Positions 26,031 through 34,969 of a DNA stretch of 64,000 nucleotides are shown one piece after another (within the stretch, counting starts at the first letter, position 1; each line of letters begins with the position of its first letter). The notes below the pieces were generated by a model. It did not search any database. It saw only the letters and a program-made list of their open reading frames with translations, and was not told the DNA's origin. The DNA is from Anaerospora hongkongensis (GTDB taxonomy: Bacteria; Bacillota; Negativicutes; Sporomusales; DSM-15969): the NCBI RefSeq assembly GCF_004339805.1, contig NZ_SLUI01000003.1, positions 1 to 64,000 on the forward strand. The letters run 5' to 3'. Position numbers and translations under genes: made by a program.

Positions 26031-27326
26031 ATGGCATTGCTTGGTCTTATTACGATCGTAGTGCTCCTGGGAGCCATTATCTCCAAAAAGATGTCTCCTC
26101 TGATTGCACTCATTTTTGTACCCGTAGTTGCTGCACTGGCGGGTGGTTTTGGTCTTGCTACAAGTAAATTCATTATCAGCGGTATTCAGAATATCGCACC
26201 TGTGGCAACCATGTTTATTTTTGCAATCCTATTTTTTGGTGTAATGGGTGATGCAGGCTTGTTTGACCCCATTATTGACCGGATATTAAGAACAGTCGGC
26301 GCAAAGCCTACCCGGATATTAATGGGTACTGCACTGCTGGCCCTGTTAATTCATCTGGATGGTTCCGGGGCGGTATGCTTTTTGATTACCATTCCCGCTA
26401 TGCTGCCGGTCTATGAACGGCTGAAGATGGACAAACGGTTGTTGTGCTTAATGGTTGCTATGGCAGCAGGCATTAACTATCTGCCCTGGACAGGACCGAC
26501 GCTGCGCGCTTCAGCCGCACTGCATGTTCCGGTTACCGATATTTTTACTCCGCTGGTTATTCCTCAGTTAGTTGGACTTGTGTATATGTTTGCGGTTGCA
26601 TATCTGCTCGGAAAAAGAGAAGAGAAACGACTTGGTTTTACAACTGCCGAGCTAGGTGATATTGTGCTCACCCGGGAAGTTAAAGAAGAAGAAAAAGCGT
26701 TACGCCGTCCGAAGCTGTTTTGGATTAATGCTGTCCTAGCCCTGGTTGTGATGGGTACAATGGTCAGTGGCAAAGTCGACCCTGCACCGATGTTCATGAT
26801 CGGTACCGTACTGGCACTGCTGCTGAATTATCCGGATGTAGCCGCACAAAAAGCCCGGGTTGATGCTCATGCCAAGTCAGCCCTGATGATGGCGAGCATT
26901 CTGCTGGCGGCAGGCGTATTTACCGGCATAATGAAAGGAACCGGGATGATTGCAGCGATGGCCAAAGTGGCAGTTTCTTTTGTACCGCCTGCATTGGCAC
27001 AGCACATTCCTTTTGCGATGGGGATTGCTTCTATGCCGCTAAGCTTAGTGTTTGATCCGGATTCGTTTTATCTGGGTGTCATCCCTGTTGTGGCCGAAGT
27101 TGGTAAAATGCTGGGTGTACAGCCAATTGCCGTTGCCCAGGCAGCACTTATGGGACAGATGACAACCGGTTTTCCTGTCAGCCCGCTGACGCCGGCGACC
27201 TTCTTAATCGTTGGGTTAACCGGTGTAGAATTAGGTGAGCATCAAAAGTTCTCGATCCCCTTTTTATGGGGAGCAACAATCATTATGACCATCACATGCG
27301 CGCTTATCGGAGTCTTCCCCTTTTAG
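26031..27326 (+). CDS. CitMHS-family carboxylate transporter
   Basis: A 431-residue, ~12-span membrane protein of the CitMHS family (ion transporter superfamily), known for proton- or divalent-metal-coupled citrate uptake. Family features include the N-terminal MSPLIALIFVPVVAALAGGF, the loop LLIHLDGSGAVCFLITIPAM and the second repeat motif SMPLSLVFDPDSFYLGVIPV. It is the first gene of a sigma-54 operon with a split AtuA and a CoA-transferase, so it probably imports the carboxylate those enzymes use. Citrate itself is not certain. Confidence 0.9.
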   Translation: MALLGLITIVVLLGAIISKKMSPLIALIFVPVVAALAGGFGLATSKFIISGIQNIAPVATMFIFAILFFGVMGDAGLFDPIIDRILRTVGAKPTRILMGTALLALLIHLDGSGAVCFLITIPAMLPVYERLKMDKRLLCLMVAMAAGINYLPWTGPTLRASAALHVPVTDIFTPLVIPQLVGLVYMFAVAYLLGKREEKRLGFTTAELGDIVLTREVKEEEKALRRPKLFWINAVLALVVMGTMVSGKVDPAPMFMIGTVLALLLNYPDVAAQKARVDAHAKSALMMASILLAAGVFTGIMKGTGMIAAMAKVAVSFVPPALAQHIPFAMGIASMPLSLVFDPDSFYLGVIPVVAEVGKMLGVQPIAVAQAALMGQMTTGFPVSPLTPATFLIVGLTGVELGEHQKFSIPFLWGATIIMTITCALIGVFPF

Positions 27327-27372
27327 CAGAACCAGACCGGGGGAGAGCTTAAAAAAATAATGAGGTGAAAAG

Positions 27373-28710
27373 ATGAAAAAAGTAAGGATTGGCTCAGGTG
27401 CAGGATATTCCGGCGACCGGATTGAACCGGCTGTCGAGCTTGCGGCAAAAGGAAATATTCAATATTTATGTTTTGAATGTCTTGCCGAAAGAACAATTGC
27501 TATTGCTCAGCAGGCAAAAATGAAAGATCCCAATGCCGGTTATGATGCCTTGCTGGCGGCTCGTATGGAAGCTGCGCTGGAAATCTGCCAGAAAAATGGC
27601 GTTAAGATTATTTCGAATATGGGAGCGGCAAATCCCGTTGCCGGTGCCCGGAAAGTAAAAGAAATCGCCCAGAAATTAGGTCTTTCTGGTCTGAAAATAG
27701 CAGCTGTTACCGGTGACGATGTGCTGGATATCATTAGTCAGCAGGATTACACCATCGAAGAAACCGGTGAAAAACTGTCAACAATTAAGGATAAGCTTGT
27801 TTCCGCTAATGCCTATTTAGGCGTTGAGCCCATTGTTGAAGCGTTAAAAAACGGCGCGGATGTAGTCATTACCGGCCGCGTAGCTGATCCGGCCTTGTTT
27901 ATTGCCCCGCTTATTCATGAGTTTGGCTGGTCTGTTGAGGACTACAATCTGATGGGCCAGGCGACTGCACTGGGACATTTACTGGAATGCGGCGGTCAAA
28001 TAACAGGTGGCTATTTTGCTGATCCCGGTTATAAAGATGTAGCCGGTTTAGCGCGGCTGGGCTTCCCCATTGCGGAAGTACAGGAAGACGGCAGCTTTAT
28101 TATTACCAAGGTTCCCGAAGCAGGCGGAATGGTTACTCTATCAACCTGCAAAGAGCAATTGCTGTATGAGATCCATAATCCTCAATCGTATATTACACCG
28201 GATGTGGTAGCGGATTTTAGTGGAATTACCTTTACCCAGACTGCCAAGGATGAAGTCCGGGTAGCGGGCGGCAAGGGCAGTCCAAAGACAGATTCCCTGA
28301 AGGTTTCGATTGGCTATATTGACAGCTATATTGGCGAAGGCCAGATCAGCTATGCCGGGCCGGGTGCTGTAAACCGCGGTCAGCTGGCACTTGCTATTGT
28401 GGAAGAAAGACTGAAGCTGATGGGCGTTCAGGTCCAGGAGCTAAGATGCGATCTGATTGGAGTTGACTCGCTGCACAGCCCGAAATTGTCAGCAGGTCAT
28501 GAACCCTATGAAGTGAGAGCAAGAGTCACCGGACGTACGCAGAATATGAAGGAAGCTGTCCGCATCGGTAATGAAGTGGAAACGCTGTATACCAACGGAC
28601 CGGCCGGCGGCGCGGGAGCCTGGAAAGTTGCCAGAGAGGTAGTTGCAATGGTTTCGGCGCTGGTTCCCCGCTCCTTAGTAAACTATACTGTACAATACGA
28701 GGTGTTGTAA
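27373..28710 (+). CDS. AtuA N-terminal (DUF1446) family protein
   Basis: A 445-residue protein of the acyclic-terpene-utilisation AtuA/DUF1446 family, starting VRIGSGAGYSGDRIEPAVEL, which is the family's glycine-rich opening. In Pseudomonas AtuA belongs to citronellol catabolism, but the same domain is common in anaerobes with no terpene pathway and its reaction is not established. Here the ~100-residue C-terminal domain that other AtuA proteins carry is a separate gene starting one base after the stop. The neighbours point to acyl-CoA or carboxylate chemistry. Confidence 0.88.
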   Translation: MKKVRIGSGAGYSGDRIEPAVELAAKGNIQYLCFECLAERTIAIAQQAKMKDPNAGYDALLAARMEAALEICQKNGVKIISNMGAANPVAGARKVKEIAQKLGLSGLKIAAVTGDDVLDIISQQDYTIEETGEKLSTIKDKLVSANAYLGVEPIVEALKNGADVVITGRVADPALFIAPLIHEFGWSVEDYNLMGQATALGHLLECGGQITGGYFADPGYKDVAGLARLGFPIAEVQEDGSFIITKVPEAGGMVTLSTCKEQLLYEIHNPQSYITPDVVADFSGITFTQTAKDEVRVAGGKGSPKTDSLKVSIGYIDSYIGEGQISYAGPGAVNRGQLALAIVEERLKLMGVQVQELRCDLIGVDSLHSPKLSAGHEPYEVRARVTGRTQNMKEAVRIGNEVETLYTNGPAGGAGAWKVAREVVAMVSALVPRSLVNYTVQYEVL

Positions 28711-28711
28711 G

Positions 28712-29020
28712 ATGAAATTACGTGAAATTGCCCACTCCAGAACAGGGGATAAAGGGAATACCTCCAATATTTCGGTTATTGCCTATAAACCGGAAGACTA
28801 TGATTTCATAAAGCAGCATGTTACCGCTGAACGGGTAAAACAACATTTCGCCGAAATTGTGCAAGGGGAAGTTGTCCGTTATGAAATGCCGAATGTAGGT
28901 GCGCTTAACTTTGTTATGTATCAGGCCCTGGGGGGCGGCGTAACCCGAACACTTGCCCTGGATATTCACGGCAAGTCGCTGAGTTCGGCGATGATGAATC
29001 TGGAAATTCCGGAAAAATAA
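28712..29020 (+). CDS. AtuA C-terminal (ferredoxin-fold) domain protein
   Basis: A 102-residue protein beginning MKLREIAHSRTGDKGNTSNI, with the RTGDKGN motif characteristic of the C-terminal domain of full-length AtuA. The ATG comes one base after the DUF1446 stop, so the two halves are probably made in equal amounts and associate. No signal peptide. The fold name comes from family knowledge; no cysteines are present, so it does not carry Fe-S. Confidence 0.85.
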   Translation: MKLREIAHSRTGDKGNTSNISVIAYKPEDYDFIKQHVTAERVKQHFAEIVQGEVVRYEMPNVGALNFVMYQALGGGVTRTLALDIHGKSLSSAMMNLEIPEK

Positions 29021-29099
29021 TAATTAATGAGGAATCCCGCCGGAAGGGGGATTCCTCATTGCATAAATGAACAATGAAAAAACGACACTGGAGGAAAGC

Positions 29100-29771
29100 A
29101 TGAATAAAGTAATACCAATTACACAGTGCCGGAACTATCTTACGCATGATCTTACCCTGGCAATCGGTGGATTTTTAGCGGTAGGCACACCGGAAAGGCT
29201 GATTGACTGCTTGGTGGACCTGCAGCTGCAAAACCTGACGGTGATCGGCAATGACACGGGTTTTATTGATAAAGGCATTGGCCGGCTGGTTGCAGGCCGC
29301 CAAGTGAAAAAAGTGATTGTTTCTCATATTGGGACCAACCCGGAGACGGGCAGGCAAATGAACAGCGGCGAGCTGGAAGTGGAATTAGTGCCCCAGGGAA
29401 CTTTGGCTGAACGCCTGCGGTGCGGCGGCGCGGGACTGGGGGGTGTTTTAACCCCGACCGGACTAGGAACGGTTGTTGCCGAAAATAAGCAGGTGATCAA
29501 TGCCAATGGCCGGGATTATCTGCTGGAGCTTCCGCTGAGAGCCAATGTGGCTTTGATTAAAGCCACGACAGGCGATAAAAGCGGCAATCTGATCTGCCGC
29601 AGGTCAACCCGTAATTTCAATCCGGTGATGGCCATGGCGGCCGATCTTGTTATCGCCGAAGTGGATCATATTGTGGAAACCGGTGAAATTGATGCGGACC
29701 AGGTAATGATTCCGGGAATATTTGTTGATTATATTTGCCAATCAGGGAGGAATGCTGACAGTGGATGCTAA
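29100..29771 (+). CDS. CoA-transferase subunit A (AtoD-like)
   Basis: A 223-residue alpha subunit of a family I CoA-transferase (acetate/acetoacetate/butyrate type). The family motif GGFLAVGTPERLIDCLVD (~19-36) includes the CoA-binding Gly-rich turn, and GTLAERLRCGGAGLGGVLTP (~99-118) is typical. ATG at 29100 follows GGAGGAAAG. An in-frame ATG 33 bases earlier has no ribosome site. Its last residues overlap the start of subunit B. Confidence 0.92.
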   Translation: MNKVIPITQCRNYLTHDLTLAIGGFLAVGTPERLIDCLVDLQLQNLTVIGNDTGFIDKGIGRLVAGRQVKKVIVSHIGTNPETGRQMNSGELEVELVPQGTLAERLRCGGAGLGGVLTPTGLGTVVAENKQVINANGRDYLLELPLRANVALIKATTGDKSGNLICRRSTRNFNPVMAMAADLVIAEVDHIVETGEIDADQVMIPGIFVDYICQSGRNADSGC

Positions 29772-30411
29772 GGAAATCATTGCGAAACGGGTTGCCCGTG
29801 AATTCAAGAATGGCAATGTTGTCAATCTGGGCATAGGTATTCCGACCTTGGTTGCTGACCATATTCCCCAGGGCATTCAGGTACTGCTGCACTCGGAAAA
29901 TGGCTATATTGGTCTTGGACCGGCAGAACAGCCTGTTGATCCCGATGTGGTCAATGCCGGTGCCAAACCGGCTTCGGTTATACCCGGCGGTGCGATGTTT
30001 GACAGTGTCATGTCTTTTGCCGTAGTCAGGGGCGGTCATTTGGACTTTACCGTTCTGGGGGCCTTGGAAGTAGACGAAGCCGGTAATCTGGCAAACTGGA
30101 TGGTACCCGGGAAAATTGTTCCGGGCATGGGGGGAGCCATGGATCTGGTAGCGGGAGCCAAGCAGGTTATTGTTGCGATGGAGCATACAGCCAAAGATGG
30201 TGCGCCTAAGATTGTGAAAGAGTGCACGCTGCCGCTGACCGGAAAAGGCGTGGTAACCAAAATCGTAACCAACCTGGCTGTTTTCTGCGTAACTAAGCAG
30301 GGGCTGGAACTGACGGAAGTTGCGCCGGGAGTAACGGTCGATCAGGTACGGGCTGCTACGGCGGCAGAGTTTTGTCTTTCGCCGCAGCTTCAGGAAATGG
30401 CAATATCTTAG
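29761..30411 (+). CDS. CoA-transferase subunit B (AtoA-like)
   Basis: A 216-residue beta subunit with the catalytic glutamate in HSENGYIGLGP, which forms the glutamyl-CoA thioester intermediate. The start is taken as GTG at 29761 (MDAKEIIAKRVAREF), ten bases after GGGAGG. ATG at 29752 is only one base from that site. It overlaps subunit A, so the two are coupled. The pair would activate the transported carboxylate by CoA exchange with acetyl-CoA or another acyl-CoA, preparing it for AtuA. Specificity is not deducible. Confidence 0.92.
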   Translation: MDAKEIIAKRVAREFKNGNVVNLGIGIPTLVADHIPQGIQVLLHSENGYIGLGPAEQPVDPDVVNAGAKPASVIPGGAMFDSVMSFAVVRGGHLDFTVLGALEVDEAGNLANWMVPGKIVPGMGGAMDLVAGAKQVIVAMEHTAKDGAPKIVKECTLPLTGKGVVTKIVTNLAVFCVTKQGLELTEVAPGVTVDQVRAATAAEFCLSPQLQEMAIS

Positions 30412-30645
30412 AAAAATTAACAAAAAGTGACATAAAGTTTTTATGGGTGAAAGGAAATTTATTACCTGTACAGAATACAATAAACTCATGGATGTTTGTC
30501 AGCGCTACATGTTTTTCTGAAAAGTTCTCCGGTACCGTAGCAGCCATGTGCTGCCAGTAAGCTGGATAATAAATCATTTGTGATGATTAGCGAATAGGTG
30601 CGGAACGAAGCGGAAAAAGTAGTATTGTACATCCTTAAAAAAGGA

Positions 30646-30930
30646 GTGAGTTGTATTAGCAAGGTAGATTTTCAACCGGTAGTAACCATTTTGGAAGACG
30701 TTATTCAACCGGGAAACAGTGACGATGTAGGCCAAATGCTGAACGAGGTTATCGAGAAGTTAGATGGGATAAAAGAAGCTCTTCCGGAAGCAGAGGAAGA
30801 AATTATTGATGCCATTGATGAAATTCAGGACTACTTGGATTTCATTCTGACTACGAATGACTCGCTTGACACTGTTGACCGCAAAGAAGAAATAGCCGAT
30901 ATTATTGGCGAATTAAAACGCTTATCGTAA
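30646..30930 (+). CDS. Small acidic helical protein, unknown function
   Basis: About 90-95 residues, strongly acidic (runs such as EALPEAEEEIIDAIDEIQDY), predicted as helical bundle, no signal peptide. I do not recognise it. The start is ambiguous. The best ribosome site, AAGGAG at 30641-30646, is 8 bases before an ATT codon at 30655, so a rare ATT start is possible. GTG at 30646 overlaps that site, and GTG at 30598 has none. A strong terminator follows, so it is likely a single-gene transcript. Confidence 0.6.
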   Translation: MSCISKVDFQPVVTILEDVIQPGNSDDVGQMLNEVIEKLDGIKEALPEAEEEIIDAIDEIQDYLDFILTTNDSLDTVDRKEEIADIIGELKRLS

Positions 30931-30940
30931 ATGCATTAAG

Positions 30941-30981
30941 AGCATTATTTGCCTGTCTAATCAGCAAATAATGCTTTTTTT
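30941..30981 (+). terminator. Intrinsic terminator
   Basis: AGCATTATTTGC / GCAAATAATGCT, 12 bp, 11-base loop, followed by TTTTTT. Confidence 0.93.
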
Positions 30982-31010
30982 ATAGCTGATTTGTTAATGG
31001 GGTGAAGAAA

Positions 31011-33485
31011 TTGACCGGATTGCCGATAGAAGCCGTTCTACCGGAATTGCAAGCTGTGCTCAGCTCCTCTGTCAATGCGGTTTTGGTCGCAGCACCCGGA
31101 GCGGGTAAAACCACCCGGGTGCCGTTAGCCCTGCTGCAGGAGCCGTGGTTGAAGGACAAGCGTATTATCATGCTGGAACCACGCCGTTTGGCGGCGCGTG
31201 CTGCTGCCCGGTACATGGCTTCACTGCTGGGAGAACAGGTTGGCCAAACAGTAGGCTATCGCGTTCACCTGGACAGCAGAATAGGCCCACGAACCAGAAT
31301 TGAAGTGATTACGGAAGGCATCCTGACAAGAATGCTGCAAAATGATCCTATGCTCAGTGATGTGGGTTTGATTATTTTTGATGAGTTTCATGAACGGAGC
31401 CTGCAGGCTGACCTGGGACTGGCACTGGCACTGGAGTCGCAGGCAGTGCTGCGCAGCGAACTGCGGATTCTGGTTATGTCGGCGACATTGGAGGCTCAGC
31501 CGGTGGCGGCATTGCTCAATCAGGCTCCGGTCCTGGTCAGTGAGGGGCGCCAGTTTCCGGTAGAGACCCGGTATCTGGAGCGGCCTTTAACGGGCAGCCT
31601 GGAGACTGCCGTGGTGCAGGCCATTGACACGGCACTTCGCTGTGAGGAAGGCGATATTTTGGTTTTTCTGCCGGGAGCGGGCGAAATTCGCCGGGTAGAA
31701 AGGCAGTTGGCCGGGAAAGCATATACCGGGGTCAGGATTGCCGTACTTTATGGCAACTTGCCCTTGCAGCAGCAGGATGTGGCGCTGGCGCCGAGTCCGG
31801 CCGGCGAACGGAAAGTTGTCTTGGCTACTTCGATTGCCGAAACCAGCCTGACTGTTGAAGGGGTGCATGTTGTTATTGATGCAGGTCGTATGCGGATTCC
31901 CCGTTTTTCACCTCGTACCGGGATGACCCGGTTGGAGACGGTTACTGTTTCGCGGGCTTCTGCCGATCAGCGCCAGGGAAGGGCCGGACGCCTGGGACCG
32001 GGGGTTTGCTACCGGCTGTGGACGGCTGAAGAAAACTTGCGGCTGGAAGCACAGAGCATACCCGAGATCAGAGCGGCTGATTTAGTTTCGCTTGTATTGG
32101 AGCTGGCTGTTTGGGGTGTACGTCAACCTGCCGACCTTAAATGGCTGGATGTGCCGCCGGAGGCTGCTGTTGAGCAAGCCAGAGTGCTGCTCCGGCAAAT
32201 GGGGGCCATATCCGGCGAAGGACAGATAACCAAGCATGGCAGGCAGCTGGCTGAAATGGGACTCCATCCAAGGCTGGCGCATATGATCTTGCTGGCGAAA
32301 GAAGAAGGGATGGGGCGGCTGGCCTGTCAAGTGGCGGTGCTGCTCAATGAGCGGGATATTTTCCAGGGCGGCAGCCGCGAGGCCGATCTGAGGCTGCGCT
32401 TGGATGAGCTCCGTTCGGGCGGGAAAACGCTTGATCCGGGAATCTTCCGCCGTCTGGAGGCAGAGCTGCACTACCTGCAAAGCAGCCTGTCAATCGGGGT
32501 AGAGGCACAAACGGACAGCCGACATTGTGGCTTATTGCTGGCCTTCGCCTATCCCGACCGCATTGCCCAACGGCGCAATGACGGCCGCTTTTTGCTCCAA
32601 AACGGCAGAGGTGCCGTATTGCCTTCAGTCCAGGCCTTGAGTGGGGAAAGCTATCTCGTAGCAGCAGAACTGGATGATAAGGGGACAGAGAGCCAGATTC
32701 TATTGGCTGCGCCTGTCGCCGTTGACTGCCTGCGTGTATACTTTCGTGACCAGCTTGAGGAACGGACGGAGGTGTTTTGGGACAATCAGGCCCAGGCAGT
32801 ACGGGGAAGAAAGCGGCAATACCTGGGGGAATTGCTGCTGCAGGAGGCACCGTTTGTGCCTGACCGGACTGAATGTCTGGCCGCCCTTTTGCAGGGGATT
32901 ACTCAGACGGGACTCACCATCCTGCCCTGGACAAAAGCGGCTGAACAGTGGTGCGGCCGTATCCGGTTCTTGCATGCCCTTGAGCCGGCAAGCTGGCCTG
33001 ATACCTCCCCGGAAGCATTACTTGCTGCTCTCGATGACTGGCTGGGACCGTATGTGTACGATATGAGCAGCCGGACGGAACTACAGCGGCTGAATTTGCT
33101 GGCTGCGTTGGAAGGAATGCTTACCTGGCAGGAACGGCAGCGGCTGGAGCAGGATGCTCCATCTCATATTATTGTGCCAAGCGGACAGAAGATTGCGATT
33201 GATTATGGGAATCCGACGGCTCCCGTTCTGGCAGTACGCTTGCAGGAGCTCTTTGGGCTTACCGATACGCCGTGCATCGGCGGCGGCAGGGTGCCGCTGA
33301 CGCTGCAGCTGCTTTCGCCGGCCCGGCGGCCGGTGCAGGTCACCCGTGACCTGCGGAGCTTTTGGCAGACCACTTATTTTGAAGTACGCCGGGAATTGCT
33401 GGGCCGGTATCCGAAGCATTATTGGCCGGAAAATCCGCTGACTGCCCAGGCAACCCACCGGGCTAAACCAAAAATGTTGACTTGA
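31011..33485 (+). CDS. hrpB: ATP-dependent helicase HrpB
   Basis: An ~824-residue DEAH-like RNA/DNA helicase. Motif I APGAGKTTRVP, motif II DEFHER (the HrpB form of DEAH), motif III SATLEA and motif VI QRQGRAGR are intact. The helicase-associated winged-helix/ratchet region and the HrpB C-terminal domain with PVQVTRDL.SFW close to the end follow. TTG at 31011 is preferred because GGGGTGA precedes it; GTG at 31002 is the alternative. Its cellular role is unclear even in E. coli. Confidence 0.95.
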   Translation: MTGLPIEAVLPELQAVLSSSVNAVLVAAPGAGKTTRVPLALLQEPWLKDKRIIMLEPRRLAARAAARYMASLLGEQVGQTVGYRVHLDSRIGPRTRIEVITEGILTRMLQNDPMLSDVGLIIFDEFHERSLQADLGLALALESQAVLRSELRILVMSATLEAQPVAALLNQAPVLVSEGRQFPVETRYLERPLTGSLETAVVQAIDTALRCEEGDILVFLPGAGEIRRVERQLAGKAYTGVRIAVLYGNLPLQQQDVALAPSPAGERKVVLATSIAETSLTVEGVHVVIDAGRMRIPRFSPRTGMTRLETVTVSRASADQRQGRAGRLGPGVCYRLWTAEENLRLEAQSIPEIRAADLVSLVLELAVWGVRQPADLKWLDVPPEAAVEQARVLLRQMGAISGEGQITKHGRQLAEMGLHPRLAHMILLAKEEGMGRLACQVAVLLNERDIFQGGSREADLRLRLDELRSGGKTLDPGIFRRLEAELHYLQSSLSIGVEAQTDSRHCGLLLAFAYPDRIAQRRNDGRFLLQNGRGAVLPSVQALSGESYLVAAELDDKGTESQILLAAPVAVDCLRVYFRDQLEERTEVFWDNQAQAVRGRKRQYLGELLLQEAPFVPDRTECLAALLQGITQTGLTILPWTKAAEQWCGRIRFLHALEPASWPDTSPEALLAALDDWLGPYVYDMSSRTELQRLNLLAALEGMLTWQERQRLEQDAPSHIIVPSGQKIAIDYGNPTAPVLAVRLQELFGLTDTPCIGGGRVPLTLQLLSPARRPVQVTRDLRSFWQTTYFEVRRELLGRYPKHYWPENPLTAQATHRAKPKMLT

Positions 33486-33519
33486 TCCTAAGATCTGGTG
33501 CTGACTAGCTAGTCTTTTC

Positions 33520-33547
33520 TTTACAACCCCTTGTTTTATGGTAATAT
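33520..33547 (+). promoter_or_regulatory. Probable sigma-70 promoter of the outer-membrane protein gene
   Basis: TTTACA (33520-33525) and TAATAT (33542-33547), 16-base spacer, about 75 bases of leader before the start codon. Confidence 0.55.
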
Positions 33548-33631
33548 AAAAAAAGAAAAATAAATGAAATGTAAAGCTGAGTGTAAGAAGCATAGCATGT
33601 TTGTTTTGTTAATGGATTGAGGGGGAAAATA

Positions 33632-34318
33632 ATGAAAAAGAAAATAGCAGCAGCCGTTCTCGGCATCCTGATGGCAGGTACTACTGCCGTTTATGCGTCG
33701 CCGGTAACCGATTTTGAAAAAGGCCATATCTCAGCCGAATTTGGCAGTACGCTGAATTCTACCTTTAATGGCTCGGGAGAAGTAACAGGAAAAGCGGACG
33801 GCAAATCGGGTTTTAAATATGGCGTTACTGCAGGTTTAGGCGACAACTGGGCTCTCCAGTTTAAAGGCGGCAAGTTTAAATCCGAAGTTTTTAGTGCTTA
33901 TTCTACTTCTTTAAATCATACTGTAAGTACATACGGTAAGTCGACTCATCAGGAAATTAACTTAATTCACCGTATCGGTCCAAATGTATCGGCAGTTGCC
34001 GGCTGGGTACAAAATAAGTTTTCTTACGGTAATACGGTGGCACCCGCAACGATAGCTTCCTTACATGCGGGATTTATGACTGATCAAAAGTTAAATGAAA
34101 AAGCAACCTTATTTGCCGCAGTGCTTAGCGGTAAGGATGTCCTGTTCTGGGAAGCTGGTGTCAGCTATAAAATCGCAAAAGATGCACACTTCAATGTATC
34201 CTACGGAGAACGTCAATTTGAGGATGTTGATCTTGATGCGCCAGCTTACGCGCTACATAAAAAAGAAGATTATAAATTAAAAGGCATTACCTGCCTCTTC
34301 TCAGTAGATTTTAAATAA
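33632..34318 (+). CDS. Small outer-membrane beta-barrel-like protein
   Basis: A 228-residue secreted protein. Signal peptide KIAAAVLGILMAGTTAVYAS, then mature PVTDFEKGHISAEFG and regular alternating aromatic/Gly beta-strands (WALQFKGGKF, FWEAGVSYKI, HFNVSYGERQF) ending in SVDFK, typical of eight-stranded outer-membrane barrels. ATG at 33632 follows GAGGGGG. The gene at 44481 encodes a shorter relative with the same mature start PVT(D/N)xEKG. Such small barrels are common in Negativicutes; function unknown. Confidence 0.8.
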   Translation: MKKKIAAAVLGILMAGTTAVYASPVTDFEKGHISAEFGSTLNSTFNGSGEVTGKADGKSGFKYGVTAGLGDNWALQFKGGKFKSEVFSAYSTSLNHTVSTYGKSTHQEINLIHRIGPNVSAVAGWVQNKFSYGNTVAPATIASLHAGFMTDQKLNEKATLFAAVLSGKDVLFWEAGVSYKIAKDAHFNVSYGERQFEDVDLDAPAYALHKKEDYKLKGITCLFSVDFK

Positions 34319-34322
34319 AATA

Positions 34323-34362
34323 AAAATTCCCGGTTTCTCTTACGAGAGCCGGGAATTTTTTT
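34323..34362 (+). terminator. Intrinsic terminator
   Basis: AAAATTCCCGG / CCGGGAATTTTT with an inner CTCT/AGAG stem, then T-run. Confidence 0.92.
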
Positions 34363-34399
34363 GAATAAAAGTATTTTTTTGTTTAGGGAAGTTTCAATT

Positions 34400-34440
34400 A
34401 GAATAATATTCTTTAATATCGATATAAAAAGAATATTATT
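34400..34440. promoter_or_regulatory. Candidate Lrp operator
   Basis: A 13-bp perfect inverted repeat, AATAATATTCTTT (34402-34414) and AAAGAATATTATT (34428-34440). The left arm is part of a smaller palindrome AGAATAATATTCT. It lies ~80 bases before the Lrp-type regulator gene and is the likely autoregulatory site. The flanking AT-rich DNA would contain the promoter. Confidence 0.5.
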
Positions 34441-34521
34441 TTGAAGTGTTGATATATATAAGAATTATAGTGTTGAAAAAGAGGTTAATTTGGAATTATA
34501 ATAGCAAGTGAGGTGAAATCG

Positions 34522-34956
34522 ATGGATCAGAAAGACAGGAAAATTCTTGCTTTGCTGCAGCAGAACGCCCGTATGACGAATGTTGAAATTGCCAGGCAGA
34601 TTGATCTGGCACCCTCGGTGACATTAACACGCATCAGAAAGCTGGAAGAGCAGGGGGTTATTCAGGGCTATGAGGCGAAGCTCAATCCCCTGGCGCTGGG
34701 CTTGGACATGCTGGCGTTTGTATTGGTAAAAGTCATCGGGCCTACCGATATTGAAGGCCGGTTGATTAATATACCGGGAGTACAGGAAGTCCACAACATA
34801 GCCGGTGAAGATTGTTATCTGGTTAAGGTGCGAACCCGTAATACAGAGGCACTAAGCCGGTTGCTGAAGGAGAATCTCCGGGAAGACTATATCTCTACCA
34901 AAACGATTATTGTTTTGTCCGTATTAAAAGAAACGAATGAATTGATGCTGGACTGA
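34522..34956 (+). CDS. Lrp/AsnC-family transcriptional regulator
   Basis: A 144-residue regulator with an N-terminal helix-turn-helix (NVEIARQIDLAPSVTLTRIR, ~18-37) and a C-terminal RAM ligand/oligomerisation domain (~62-140). ATG at 34522 follows GTGAGGTG; a GTG nine bases upstream is part of that site. It is 13 bases from a DMT exporter gene in the same direction. A typical pattern is an Lrp protein controlling an amino-acid exporter, inferred here from adjacency. Confidence 0.93.
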   Translation: MDQKDRKILALLQQNARMTNVEIARQIDLAPSVTLTRIRKLEEQGVIQGYEAKLNPLALGLDMLAFVLVKVIGPTDIEGRLINIPGVQEVHNIAGEDCYLVKVRTRNTEALSRLLKENLREDYISTKTIIVLSVLKETNELMLD

Positions 34957-34969
34957 GGAGGAAGCGGCT

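Noticed and set aside
27373..29020. Frameshift splitting an originally single AtuA gene
   Set aside because: The second gene has its own ATG one base after a normal stop and begins exactly at a domain boundary, so two coupled genes are more likely than a sequencing error or decay.
29650..30489. 279-codon reverse open frame over the CoA-transferase subunits
   Set aside because: Antisense to two well-defined subunits; Tyr/Arg/His-rich mirror composition without domain signal.
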